Shown: in pieces, positions 42,986 through 54,238 of the stretch
Layout of the letters: every line of letters starts with the position of its first letter
Position numbering within the stretch: the stretch's first letter is position 1
From: Nansenia antarctica
Taxonomy: Eukaryota; Chordata; Actinopteri; Argentiniformes; Microstomatidae
Direction of reading: 5' to 3'
DNA length: 64,000 nt
NCBI GenBank assembly: GCA_963989245.1
Contig: OZ022341.1
Span: 66,019,357-66,083,356 of the forward strand
Notes under the pieces: generated by a model
What the model saw: only the letters and a program-made list of their open reading frames with translations
Databases searched by the model: none
Told to the model about the DNA's origin: nothing
Made by a program: the position numbers and the translations under genes

Positions 42986-43129
42986 ATCAACATTGTTAAT
43001 ATTTAATATTCTTTTTTCCTTATTTTTATTTCGTATTTACTAGTTCCCTAAATAAATACATGTTCCTATTCATATTTCCTTATTTATATTTACTTATTAC
43101 TCATGACAATTGTATTTGTCTACTTATAC

Positions 43130-43572
43130 TAAGTGTTTAATCGTCTAGGCTATAACAAAGCTAAATTGATGTGAAATTGGAAATTGAAAGGTCTGTTTAA
43201 ACTGCATTTCAACAGCTATATATAGTCTGCCGTTGAAATGCCTATAGAAACAGTCGTTTCAATTTCACCTCCATTTGGCTTTGTTTTAGCCTAGACGTTT
43301 AAACACAGGTGTTTCAATGTCTAGGTTATAATTAAGCTAAATTTAGGCTAAATTGGAAATTGAAACAACGTCTATGTTTAGACGTTGAAATGCCGTTGAA
43401 ACATAGAAAGGGAAACAACGTCTATGTTTCAACGGCATTTCAACGTCTAAACATAGACGTTTTTTAAATATCCAAAATGGCCGATATTTAGCCTCGATTT
43501 GGCCTAGACGTCTACGGGCCATTTAGACGTTGTTTAGACGTCTAATCAACGTAAAATTGCTCACTGGGAAAG
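43130..43572. mobile_element. MITE-like element with a strong internal hairpin
   Basis: 43368-43408 and 43421-43461 are inverted copies of about 40 bp (GTCTATGTTTAGACGTTGAA) separated by 12 bp. Many AGACGT palindromes surround them, and the right end reads CCCAGTGAGCAATTTTACG on the minus strand. No gene. Confidence 0.65.
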
Positions 43573-43651
43573 AGCTCACATTTTTCGCTGTTGTAAGGAG
43601 TCAATCTTACCATTCCAAACATCTTGATTAATGTTATGTTCTTTTACTGAT

Positions 43652-43657
<6 letters not shown>

Positions 43658-43730
<73 letters not shown>
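43658..43730. repeat. GT microsatellite
   Basis: More than 35 GT units, 210 bp upstream of H4. Confidence 0.97.
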
Positions 43731-43732
<2 letters not shown>

Positions 43733-43889
43733 TGTCCTTTTGCTTCAATAATGCCCATAATGCCAAACGTTGTCCCTAGCAGAAGCTCCTCCCTCGACAA
43801 AAATCCCCCACAAGAAAAAAGAAAAAAAGAGGCAAGCGATAGCGCGCGGTTCCTGTACAGCCTGGTCTCAATCACGTCCTCGTAGCTGA

Positions 43890-44252
<363 letters not shown>

Positions 44253-44290
44253 ACTATTCGTAAACTCAACCACCCCCTACAAAAAACAAC

Positions 44291-44306
44291 GGCTCTTTTA
44301 AGAGCC
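44291..44306 (+). terminator. Histone 3' stem-loop (H4)
   Basis: GGCTCTTTTAAGAGCC followed by ACCCA. The 6-bp stem and 4-base loop are bound by SLBP and direct U7-dependent 3' cleavage. Confidence 0.98.
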
Positions 44307-44836
44307 ACCCATCTCCACACAAGAGAGTTGATTCCATTATTATAACACATTTTGTCAGGCCTGTACAGTCAACGGGTTTAGCTGTCATGAATAAAAACAT
44401 ACGTTGCCAAATCAATGTCAACGCAAGTAAATGCGTAGTCTTGGCATTCCACGACTAGAAATGACCATCCCACATTTGCACCCTAGAAAGATGGTTATTA
44501 TGGATTATTACGCACACAACACAGTGCAGCCCCTTTTTCTATTGCGCATCTAGTGATAATAATAATGCATGCCCTTGTCGTACCATCCCAAAAGGACAAT
44601 TCCTGGTAGTAATCGCTAGGCTGGTTGGGAGTTTGGGGGACTTGGTGTTCTATGTATATCATTCTCAATCTTCCTCTTGACGTTTTCATGTTCATATCGC
44701 CATCGGAAACAAGGCAACCCGACAGCCGGGTGAAAAAGTAAGGAAGGGGTGGGGGGAGGAGCCCGCGCGTGCGCAGATAATGTATTTACCCGCGAGGCAG
44801 ACTAGAGCTTTGGAAGTGGATGTCAGCAGCCGCCTA

Positions 44837-44860
44837 ATTTGCATAGCCCCACCTTTATAT
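44837..44860 (+). promoter_or_regulatory. H2B promoter: octamer and TATA
   Basis: ATTTGCAT (44837-44844), the OCT1 site typical of H2B genes, then TTATAT (44855-44860), 60-80 bp upstream of the ATG. Confidence 0.9.
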
Positions 44861-44920
44861 TACGGGTGTGCGTTTGCCGCCTCTTCATTCGTTTCTAAGA
44901 AGTAACGAGCCACTATCAAC

Positions 44921-45295
44921 ATGCCAGAACCTGCGAAGCCAGCGCCCAAGAAGGGCTCCAAGAAAGCCGTCACCAAGACCGCCACCAAAACCGGCAAGAA
45001 GCGCAGAAAGTCCAGGAAGGAGAGCTATGCCATCTACGTGTACAAGGTCCTGAAGCAGGTCCACCCCGACACCGGCATCTCCTCCAAGGCCATGGGAATC
45101 ATGAATTCCTTCGTCAACGACATCTTCGAGCGCATCGCCGGCGAGTCCTCTCGCCTAGCCCACTACAACAAGCGTTCTACCATCACCTCCAGGGAGATCC
45201 AGACCGCTGTGCGTCTGCTGCTCCCCGGTGAGCTGGCCAAGCACGCCGTGTCCGAGGGCACCAAGGCCGTAACCAAATACACCAGCTCCAAGTAA
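44921..45295 (+). CDS. H2B: Histone H2B
   Basis: 124 aa, intronless. Fish-type N-tail (PEPAKPAPKKGSKKAVTKTA), nuclear-localisation-like KKRRKSRKESY, the histone fold, and the C-terminal AVTKYTSSK with the ubiquitinated lysine. Dimerises with H2A. Octamer-driven promoter and a 3' stem-loop are present. A 44-bp degraded copy of its codons lies downstream at 45837. Confidence 0.99.
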   Translation: MPEPAKPAPKKGSKKAVTKTATKTGKKRRKSRKESYAIYVYKVLKQVHPDTGISSKAMGIMNSFVNDIFERIAGESSRLAHYNKRSTITSREIQTAVRLLLPGELAKHAVSEGTKAVTKYTSSK

Positions 45296-45327
45296 ACAGA
45301 TTTTCGTCTGTATTACTTACCCCAAAA

Positions 45328-45343
45328 GGCTCTTTTAAGAGCC
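45328..45343 (+). terminator. Histone 3' stem-loop (H2B)
   Basis: GGCTCTTTTAAGAGCC, with a purine-rich AAAAAAGAAAGC downstream element at about 45355-45366 for U7 snRNA pairing. Confidence 0.98.
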
Positions 45344-45446
45344 ACCCACCCTATCAAAAAAGAAAGCAATTCCATAGTGAGATGACCTCGCGTGCTACAA
45401 ATCAGTCGAATGTATATGCTGTACTAATTGTGTATTGTAACAAGTA

Positions 45447-45570
45447 AGTACAATTATACAGCACCTTTCCCAGACCAAGGGTCTCAAAGTGCTTTACATA
45501 ACAAGGAAGAAAACACAAATAAAACAGTAATACAGGAGTGAAAGACACAGCAGGTTAAAACAGGCAGAAA
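45447..45570 (-). repeat. LINE/SINE-type 3' tail
   Basis: On the minus strand AAGCACTTTGAGACCC...GGTGCTGTATAATTGTAC, the common fish tail. Lies in the H2B-H1 spacer. Confidence 0.55.
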
Positions 45571-45836
45571 GCATTCATAACATAACAAGCATGTATAAGG
45601 CATATGTATCAATTACTCGATGTCACAATTTTCAAAGACTCCAGTCCTTGAACGCGCAGGAGGTTTTGCGCGCCTTTTTTGTTCCTCACTTGTTTGTTGC
45701 TCACTAGTTTCCTCTATTAATATAATGGACAGGAGTGACTACACTGCATACATACGCATGGCCAATTTCTCGGGACAGGTGGATTTAAAATAAATAATAA
45801 AATATAATAATAGTTTAAACGGCGTTCACATGTGGA

Positions 45837-45880
45837 TCTACCATCACCTCCAGGGAGAATCAGACCGCCTGCTACTGCTC
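45837..45880 (+). pseudogene. Degraded H2B fragment
   Basis: TCTACCATCACCTCCAGGGA and the next bases match codons of H2B at 45176-45222 (region STITSREIQTAVRLLL), with small indels. A relic of a partial duplication. Confidence 0.75.
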
Positions 45881-46089
45881 CACAGCAGATGAATGTGTGT
45901 ATCTTAAACGGCGAAGACAAATGTAATCTTCTTGCACTTGAATAGCATTAAGGTTGATGCAGGCTCACTAGTCAGCTACCTGGACAGAACCTCAAGAACC
46001 AATGATGTGAACGAGTTCGGTCATGCATGTCTTGTCTATGTCTATTATTGTATTATTGGTGAATATTAATACGATTAATACGAGGCTCA

Positions 46090-46570
46090 AGGACAGCCAA
46101 GCAGCGGCAGAACCATTATATTATATTATGTTACATTACAAATGTGATGTAATTTAAACACCCTGGTCCACAAAGACCCACAAACACATGGAGAGAGGAG
46201 GCAGGCTGACTACGTCACCATCGATAAACAACACATACATAAGCACATTTCATTTATTGAATTTACTTATTACTATTATTATTTATTTATTTACAAACAA
46301 AGTTATGATTGCAATTTCAGCTAGTTACCAACTAGTTTAGTAGCCGAACATATTCATCATAAGGCTGCTGATGTCCTCAACACAATTCTGGTGATAATAT
46401 CGCAATTGATTCCTCAGAATCGACATGCAGCAAGCATAGTCTATCTATGGCTTTCACCTGTCTTGTCTAGATTTAATGGGAGGGAGAGGGACACCATCTG
46501 AAAAATCACCTATACGGACAAGCTCTCAGCCCCATCCCCGCGACTGTGTTTCACGACCACCAAAAGAGCT
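46090..46570 (+). repeat. H2B-H1 spacer segment repeated at 32.1 kb
   Basis: Collinear with 32090-32620. Ends just upstream of the H1 promoter region. Confidence 0.8.
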
Positions 46571-46900
46571 CATATTTATAACACCCCGCACCACATCGGG
46601 GGACCCTCAACCTTTGTACTCCCTTGCCAGACAACCTGGCTACCTGGACAACGAGTGCTGGTCGCAATCATATGCACTTTTAGCCACTTTAGGAGACAAA
46701 TAACACAGGAAAAGCTGTGCGCACCGCTCCCTCCGACGGTGCAACGGTGGGGTTTTGATCGAGTCACAACAAAACTCACGAGGCCTTCGCGGCTCACATG
46801 ACTTTATTCTAACCGGAGGCAAGTCTGCTCGCTGGCCCGTTTGCATTTGGACCTCAACTCGGCACCACGGGTGACTTTTGGCCCGTTATTCGCGAGGAGA

Positions 46901-46984
46901 AAACACAGGCGCCCAAACATTTCGGCAGCTACGACTGCTGAGCAGGGATGGCTGAGTCTGCACGGTTCTCATGCCGCGTTTAAG
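46901..46984 (+). promoter_or_regulatory. H1 promoter: H1 box and TATA-like element
   Basis: AAACACA (46901-46907), the conserved H1 box, and TTTAAG (46979-46984), about 95 bp before the ATG. Confidence 0.75.
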
Positions 46985-47075
46985 GACAGCCCCCTGCTCC
47001 GGGTTGAGCTTCATTCTCACAGAGCAGATTTGCAGACTAGTTGGTTTACCGGAACGAACGAGACTTTCTACAGAC

Positions 47076-47711
47076 ATGGCAGAAGTCGCACCAGCACCAG
47101 CCCCCGCGCCGGCCAAGAGCCCCAAGAAGAAGGCAGCAACCAGGCCCAAGAAAGCAGCTGGCCCCAGCGTCGCCGAGCTCATCGTGACGGCCGTGTCCGC
47201 ATCCAAGGAGAGGAGCGGTGTTTCTCTGGCCGCGCTCAAGAAGGCGCTGTCGGCCGGTGGCTACGACGTGGAGAAGAACAACTCCCGCGTCAAGGTCGCC
47301 GTCAAGAGCCTCGTCACCAAGGGCACTCTGCTCCAGCTCAAGGGCACCGGGGCCTCCGGCTCTTTCAAGCTCAACAAGAAAGCCGCCGAGGCGATCAAGA
47401 AGCCGGCGAAGAAAGCCGCCGCCCCGAAACCCAAGAAGGCGGCCACAAAGAAGCCTGCCGCTGCCAAGAAGTCTCCGAAAAAGGCAAAGAAACCCGCTGC
47501 TGCGGTCAAGAAGTCTCCCAAGAAGGCAAAGAAGCCCGCGGCAGTCACCAAGAAGGCCACCAAGAGCCCCAAGAAAGTCAAGAAGGCCACACCGGTCAAG
47601 AAGGCTCCGGCTAAGAGCCCCAAAAAGGCCGTCAAGGCAGCCAAGCCCAAGGTAGCCAAACCCAAAACGGTGAAGCCCAAGGCAAAGAAGGCAGCCCCAA
47701 AGAAGAAGTAA
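47076..47711 (+). CDS. H1: Linker histone H1
   Basis: 211 aa starting MAEVAPAPAPAPAKSPKKKA. I chose this ATG because it gives the usual H1 N-terminus; the frame is open upstream to 46971 but that part is untranslated. The winged-helix globular domain spans about residues 28-100 (SVAELIVTAVSASKERSGVS to ASGSFKLNK). The C-terminal tail is a lysine/alanine/proline domain with repeated SPKK cyclin-dependent kinase sites. It binds linker DNA at the nucleosome exit. GC-rich codon use produces long shadow frames on the other strand. Confidence 0.98.
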   Translation: MAEVAPAPAPAPAKSPKKKAATRPKKAAGPSVAELIVTAVSASKERSGVSLAALKKALSAGGYDVEKNNSRVKVAVKSLVTKGTLLQLKGTGASGSFKLNKKAAEAIKKPAKKAAAPKPKKAATKKPAAAKKSPKKAKKPAAAVKKSPKKAKKPAAVTKKATKSPKKVKKATPVKKAPAKSPKKAVKAAKPKVAKPKTVKPKAKKAAPKKK

Positions 47712-47753
47712 ACATTCAAAGTGTTCTTGTCGACACCATTTGTACCACAAAAA

Positions 47754-47769
47754 GGCTCTTTTAAGAGCC
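47754..47769 (+). terminator. Histone 3' stem-loop (H1)
   Basis: GGCTCTTTTAAGAGCC, 43 bp after the stop. Confidence 0.98.
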
Positions 47770-47819
47770 ACCCAGATTTTCGTAAAAACGCATTATCATC
47801 CATGACGACAGAAAAAGTC

Positions 47820-48205
47820 GAGTGTTTATTTTAGTATTTTACACCAGTGTCAACCACGGACTTACACACACGACAATCATGGTTTTACTTATTGAGTAAA
47901 TAATGAGCAGTAATGAGAGATTTGACATCTAGGTCTAGTTTACACTTTGACGCTATAACGTGTCACTCGGTAGATCTGTGTGCGGGAGAGGATGGTGGGG
48001 GTATGACAGTGTCCATAATTATAAAGTTGCATATAATATCAACATATACAGTTAGTTCCTCTTTCCGTTACACCAATACGTTATATTTGGACAGAAAGGC
48101 GGGAGATAACAGAACACTTTTCGCTCAGTCAGGAGTAACGTACTACAGAGAGCTGGGAACGCACTTCACAATGTACATATTATATACGTATCAATTATAT
48201 ATATA

Positions 48206-48252
<47 letters not shown>

Positions 48253-48390
48253 TATGACATATACTAGTTTTAGTATATTGAATATGTCATGTCAGGTCTT
48301 CTGACGCTGGTTTTCTCTGTGTACCACATGTACAAAAGAAGAGATTTGTTGAGGCTGCATTCTCATTTTATGCACCCAAATTGTGTCTCC
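47820..48390. other. H1-H2A spacer, first part
   Basis: No gene. Contains a TATATAT run and an (ATT)n tract at 48196-48252. Confidence 0.6.
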
Positions 48391-48399
48391 ACTGCCAGT

Positions 48400-48559
48400 T
48401 TACATTAGGGATGCAACCTCAGCGCATATGTTCAAGTCAAGACTAAAAACCCATCTTTTTAATATTGCCTTTAAATGACTAAATAATTAAATTAAGATTA
48501 TATAATGATTAAAGCACTTTGAGCTGCAACGTTTGCAGGAAGAGCGCTATACAAATAAA

Positions 48560-48604
<45 letters not shown>
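48400..48604 (+). mobile_element. L2/CR1-type LINE 3' end with (ATT)n
   Basis: MFKSRLKTHLFNIAFK and a stop (48428-48478) are the last codons of an ORF2-type protein. They are followed by AAAGCACTTTGAGCTGC, GCGCTATACAAATAAAG and (ATT)n. 5'-truncated insertion 90 bp before the H2A promoter. Confidence 0.75.
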
Positions 48605-48606
<2 letters not shown>

Positions 48607-48690
48607 GTGGGACGAGTTTGATTTAAACTTCGATTTCTGGCGCGCGAGGGAAACTCACAAAGACAGAAGTGTCACAATCTCTGTCTCTTG

Positions 48691-48748
48691 ATTGGATGAG
48701 GTGACATCGACCCAGTGGCCAATGAACGCCGTCAAGGCGAGCTATAAG
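48691..48748 (+). promoter_or_regulatory. H2A promoter
   Basis: ATTGG (48691-48695), CCAAT (48719-48723) and TATAAG (48743-48748), the same layout as at 9897-9955. Confidence 0.9.
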
Positions 48749-48825
48749 AACGACGCTCCAAGCGGCGGAACTGTTATCTGAAATTATTTTCTTCATCTTG
48801 TTTGAGATCCCGCTAAACCGTCACC

Positions 48826-49212
48826 ATGTCAGGGAGAGGCAAAACTGGAGGCAAGGCCAGAGCAAAGGCAAAGACCCGCTCTTCTCGCGCCGGGCTTCAG
48901 TTCCCTGTGGGCCGTGTCCACAGGCTCCTACGCAAGGGCAACTATGCCCATCGTGTGGGCGCCGGCGCACCGGTTTACCTGGCCGCCGTGCTCGAGTACC
49001 TGACTGCTGAAATCCTGGAGTTGGCCGGCAACGCCGCCCGCGACAACAAGAAGTCTCGTATCATCCCCCGTCATCTGCAGCTGGCCGTCCGTAACGACGA
49101 GGAGCTGAACAAACTGCTGGGCGGTGTGACCATCGCTCAGGGTGGTGTGCTGCCCAACATCCAGGCAGTGCTGCTCCCCAAGAAGACCGAGAAGCCCGCC
49201 AAAGCCAAGTAA
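48826..49212 (+). CDS. H2A: Histone H2A
   Basis: 128 aa, intronless canonical H2A. SGRGKTGGKARAKAKTRSSR tail, histone fold with acidic-patch residues (NDEELNKLLGGVTIAQGGVL), and a short C-tail LLPKKTEKPAKAK without the SQ(E/D) motif of H2A.X. Partner of H2B. The 3' stem-loop follows. The truncated gene at 10033 encodes the same first 58 residues. Confidence 0.99.
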   Translation: MSGRGKTGGKARAKAKTRSSRAGLQFPVGRVHRLLRKGNYAHRVGAGAPVYLAAVLEYLTAEILELAGNAARDNKKSRIIPRHLQLAVRNDEELNKLLGGVTIAQGGVLPNIQAVLLPKKTEKPAKAK

Positions 49213-49252
49213 AAGTTCTACTACGGCTTTGACCCCACTACTTAACCCCAAA

Positions 49253-49268
49253 GGCTCTTTTAAGAGCC
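49253..49268 (+). terminator. Histone 3' stem-loop (H2A)
   Basis: GGCTCTTTTAAGAGCC, 41 bp after the stop. Confidence 0.98.
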
Positions 49269-49513
49269 AACCACTTCTCTCTCCAAAAGTGCAGTCCATC
49301 TCTCCCTCCACTGTTTGTCTGCGTTATGAGTGTTTCATGTTGTGAAGAACACTAATTGTGATTTCATGTACGAGGCAGAGAACGAGAACGAAATAACGTT
49401 TAGTCCTTTTTTACGGTTTTACGGTTTTAAACATCACCCCTTCCTTGTGTAGTGGACCTTGTTCTCCCATAATAATAGTTTGCGTTTGTTGGTTCATCAT
49501 TTGTATGAACTGG

Positions 49514-49670
49514 GTGAGGACAACTAGTTATGAAACGTTAGATTAAAATTAGAGGACAACAATGTTGAAATTATAGATTTAGAATAGAGGACAACAATGA
49601 TGAAATTATAGATTTAGAATAGAGGACAACAATGATGAAGTTATAGATTAAGGATAGAGGACAACAATGT
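49514..49670. repeat. 35-bp tandem repeat in the H2A-H3 spacer
   Basis: AGAGGACAACAATGATGAA-type units at 49551, 49586, 49621 and 49656, with a diverged copy before them. Confidence 0.92.
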
Positions 49671-49991
49671 CCACAACAGCAGCGAGATTAAAGGACGTCC
49701 AATGGCACACAACCACGGTAAAGACAAAATAAGTGTCTGCACCACGCTGATCTCTGTACATAATGTTTACACTGTTCTTGTTCATTTGTATTCATATAGT
49801 CGTACATTACATACTTTTTTGTATCTTCACATTTGTTTTGGCTTTAAAAAATAATAATTTAAAGGATAGATTATCATTGACAAAAGATATCGGAATTACA
49901 TCTCTTTGAAGCCAGCGGTTTGGGGGAGGGGCCAAACAAAGGAAGCGCGCGGCAGGGTATAAGTGTTTGAATTTGTGGACGGTGCTCGTGT

Positions 49992-50080
49992 CCAATGGCA
50001 GCCGGAGAAGGAGGCGCCAACGAGCCAATGAGCTCGTCTATAGTCGCCAACCAATCGGGGCACGACTGGGGGTTTATAAA
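49992..50080 (+). promoter_or_regulatory. H3 promoter
   Basis: Three CCAAT boxes (49992-49996, 50025-50029, 50051-50055) and TATAAA (50075-50080), 58 bp before the ATG. Confidence 0.92.
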
Positions 50081-50119
50081 TGTACAACGTTCTGTTGAGA
50101 TTGGTTATACTCCAACTGA

Positions 50120-50548
<429 letters not shown>

Positions 50549-50582
50549 GATCACCACCCTGATCTAACAGTAGATCCCCAAA

Positions 50583-50598
50583 GGCTCTTTTAAGAGCC
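50583..50598 (+). terminator. Histone 3' stem-loop (H3)
   Basis: GGCTCTTTTAAGAGCC followed by ACCTCA. Confidence 0.98.
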
Positions 50599-50969
50599 AC
50601 CTCAATATTTCCCTCAAAGGCGTGTTTCCATTTACCACCCGTGTAGGGCGTTAATCTATAGGTTATACGACTCAAATGAGTAGCCTGCAGGGATGCTGAC
50701 CGTGCCATCTCGGTAACCGAAATACATGTAGGCCAATTCACAACAGCATAAGGCCTTAATGTGTGAATTCGTTGTGATGGTCTAACTATGATAAGCACTC
50801 CTTATGTAAAATAATCCGAAGTAAATCAGGGTCAGTCAGTGTATTCTGTAGGTCACGGATTTTCTCCACACAAGGTCTGTGATTTACTTCGGCTAAAGCT
50901 TAATGGTGCTGGGAGGACATCAAAATGCGGTACCCCCATAGGCTGTTCTTAAAATAGATAGTATATGTA

Positions 50970-51060
50970 TATATACAGTGTTCAGACCCCTTCAATTTTC
51001 CACATTATGTGGTGTTATAGACTCAATTTAAAATGGATTAAATAAGAAGAATTTGCCATA
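50970..51060. mobile_element. Tc1-like terminal fragment
   Basis: ACAGTGTTCAGACCCCTTCA...TTCCACATTATG...AAAATGGATTAAAT resembles the terminal repeat of fish/salmonid Tc1 elements. No transposase and no second end nearby. Confidence 0.6.
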
Positions 51061-53180
51061 AATCCACACACAATGAGCACATGATTATAAAAGCATGTTG
51101 TATTGTATTGAATATGTCAGGGTTATTAAAACACGTTAGGCTATACTGCATATGTGAATGAAATGTGCCACAGTATGTATTGTAAATAAAGTTTAATCTG
51201 ATTTGATGGTTAGGGTCATTTACATTGTACAAGGAAAACATTTAAATGTAGAAAATAATAATAATAATCTCTAAAAAATAAAATAATCTCTTTTACAGTT
51301 TATTGAGAAAACATTGAAAACAAATGTCCTATTTGCAATCATTGGATCATTCAAATGAAGATGACCTGACCCCAGGAATATGTAATAGAGGTCCAGTCTG
51401 ACCAGATATGAACATCCTATGACTGTTGACACCATCACAGGATTGGGCTTCAATAATCTCAGATTCTAGATTTCACAGAGAGAGCTCAATCTGAGAGTCA
51501 ACCCTCTGAGATTCATTGAAGTGGGAAATAATTACATATTACTCTTAAAACCAAATCACAGAATACAGAATAGTAGGTTATGATAAAGCATCACTCACTT
51601 ATGGGGAGCTCTAATATTACACAGCTCAGCACTGTCACCCCAACAAGGCCCAAAGACCCCTTCCAGCCCAATTGGGCTAGTTTAGGTTGCATTGTGCTGG
51701 TAAAATTGGGCTTGGGCTGGTGCACAGAATTTGGCCTGGTTTCCCATGAAAAAAAATGTTTAAAAATAACTTGACAGAGACTGTGTTAACTGTGTTAAAT
51801 ATGCTGTGATCACCATGCTAATGTGTGTTTAATTGCAGACCATGCTAATGTGCAATTAACACATTTTATTATATTGCCAATTCAATTGGGGGTTGGTTTT
51901 AAAAAGGCACATTCATTGAGACTATAGAGGATGTCACATGGAAATGGATTTCATATGATAATACCATGATTGAATTGAGGTTATCTTCCATGATCATATT
52001 TTGCCATTGCATTGAACATGAAACAAGACTAAGCATTGTCATTACTTTGACACAGCATTGCTAATCGAAACAATCAACAAATATTATTTTTGGTATTTGA
52101 GCAGTCCCTTTGTTTACTCTATTCTATTCGTTTTTGATATGTATAATTATTATATATTCTATGCTATAATATTTGGTCTGGTTTTTATCAATTTGGGCGG
52201 ATTTTGAGCACTTATTGGGCTGGTAAACATCAGACCAATCTGGCAACACTGCTGACCACTCCTCTCAACCTCCCAGTAACAGCGTCCAGACAGACCCTTA
52301 CGATATCTAGCTAGCTAAATAGCTAGCTAACTTAGCTAGTGCTAACAGCTGAACTGCAAAACGTATTCGCTTCATAACTTAGCAAATAACGTTACATTGA
52401 TGAACAAAACATCCATTAATTGACTAAACATATCCATTAGGTAATGAATTCTAAACGTAATAACATAATTAATTAAAACCACATTTAACATTACCTGAAC
52501 AGGCACACCGCACAGCACAAGAGACAGCTCAGCAGGCAAATTCAAATCTCTCCACGTGAAATAGGGTGCAACCATTCGGGTGCATGAAATAGGGTGCAAC
52601 AGTTTCAAAAAATAAAATAAAGATCCAATAATAAAAATACAACAAATTATATCAGTTGGTCTGTGTAACTGGGGTGGCAAGTAGGTTGGCAGGACTTTTT
52701 TCAACGGTGGCGGCTCCCACCCTTTGTTACCATTGATAACTACGCAGCACATACCGAGACCCCCTATTGAATCTCTCTGGAGGCTGGGGTTGGTACCTGT
52801 CTTTCCCAATTTTCACTGCATGGCGTGTGTCTCCCGAATTCACTGCATGGTGTGTCTGGGTCCAGTGTGAGCTCACAGGCATCTGGGAGAAGAGCAGAGA
52901 CCAAATCAGAGAAATAAGAGGAGTAAGATATCGAGCCTGTTTTTCATGAGTCTCTCCCTCTCCTAGATCTCTCTAATTATATCTCAGGGTTTGTGGAGAG
53001 TATCAGTGGAGAGAGACTGTTAGCTACTTCAGGATAAAGAGACTCACCTTGTGAAAACTGGGCTCTGGTCTGGGGCTCTGGTGGTAGTAAGATATCCACT
53101 GCATTCACTACAGACACACAAACACATTCACAGAAAGAGAAAACATTCACTTCATATCATATTACACACACATTATGTAC
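51060..53180. other. No gene recognised
   Basis: AT-rich sequence. A MITE-like end ACCAATCTGGCAACACTG lies at 52236-52253. A 145-aa minus-strand frame at 52372-52809 has no family features. A possible small exon (53048-53099, minus, ending at a GTGAGT donor) cannot be placed in a gene. Confidence 0.4.
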
Positions 53181-53186
53181 TGTACA

Positions 53187-53276
53187 CAAAGTGATGATTA
53201 GGACATTGGTCTGAAGTTAAAGGGAGTAGAGCAAAGTGATGATTAGGACCGTGGTCTGAAGTTAAAGGGACTAGAG
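53187..53276. repeat. 45-bp direct repeat, two copies
   Basis: CAAAGTGATGATTAGGAC...GTCTGAAGTTAAAGGGA at 53187 and 53232. Confidence 0.92.
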
Positions 53277-53517
53277 CAGACGTGGTCCAACTAAGGCCCA
53301 TGGACCGGATCCGGAGATGTCGGAGTTTTAATCCGACATCTTTTAACCAAAACAATAGATTTGATTCTGTTATGCCCTAATTAGTTTCAGCACAATATGA
53401 GGTCACATGCTATAAAGGTGAATTGTTGAATTTAATCTTTCAGTACAGCAGAACTCGTGTAGATGGCAGTAGAAGTAGGAGCCCCTGCCTGTTTCTGCTC
53501 AATCTTAGTGTGTATGT

Positions 53518-53692
53518 TACGGTACCTGTGGGAAAACTAGGGTTAGGGTTAGGTGCTAGGGTGCTACAGTTAAGGTTAGGGTTAGGGTTAGGGGTAGGGG
53601 TAGGGGTAGGGGTAGGGTTAGACATGCCAGCATGTACCAAGTCAACGTAGCACCTAACCCTAACCCTAGTTTTCACACATGTACCGTATTAC
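53518..53692. repeat. Inverted repeat with telomere-like TTAGGG core
   Basis: 53518-53560 (TTACGGTACCTGTG...AACTAGGGTTAGGGTTAGGT) is mirrored at 53648-53692. Between them lie TTAGGG and degenerate TAGGGG runs (53571-53621). Confidence 0.85.
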
Positions 53693-53721
53693 CACATGTA
53701 CCGTAACATGTAGACAAAGTC

Positions 53722-53870
53722 CGAAAATGAATGAATTAATGAATGAATGAATGGTCTTTATTGTCATTAATACAGTACAGGTACCATACAACGAAATTTA
53801 GGAGGGGGGGCTCCCCTGGTGCTAGGAAAAAAATACTAAAAACAAGAAGGGAAAAGAGCTGGTTTACATA
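53722..53870 (-). repeat. LINE-type 3' tail, (ATTC)n
   Basis: On the minus strand ATTTCGTTGTATGGTACC...TGACAATAAAGACC ends in (ATTC)n, a usual fish LINE/SINE tail. Confidence 0.6.
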
Positions 53871-54238
53871 AATAAAGGCTATATACACTATCCACTATAC
53901 TATACTACTATACTATACAAATAAAACACTGTGCTGTACTCTATGCTATGCTATAAATATCCTAACATTTCCTATCTCTGAACCTTATACCTTCCCCACC
54001 TTCCAACGCAGCCCCACTTCGTAGTTGCTACTTGTAAAAGATTTTTAAAAATAAACATTGTTTATTCATAAAATGCGGCTGATATTCTATCGGCGCCTAT
54101 CAGCATTCATTAAAAATCCTCCAATACAATAAACATTTTATCTGTGTGTGTGTAAAATTCACTGTGAAAATACATAGGGGAGGAGTCGGGGCATGCGCAG
54201 ATTATAGGTTTACCTAGGCTGCAGCCTAGGGCCACTAC

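Noticed and set aside
46971..47075. N-terminal extension of H1
   Set aside because: The frame is open upstream, but MAEV at 47076 gives the standard H1 start and the upstream part overlaps the promoter.
47046..47803. 180-241-aa minus-strand frames over H1
   Set aside because: Shadow frames caused by GC-rich, repetitive lysine/alanine codons of H1.
50817..50895. Short hairpin downstream of H3 (CCGAAGTAAATCA and its inverse)
   Set aside because: The 13-14-bp stem lies far from any gene end, after the real histone stem-loop; no role is supported.
52372..52809. 145-aa minus-strand frame
   Set aside because: No domain, no promoter or splice context, and part of the stretch looks repeat-derived.
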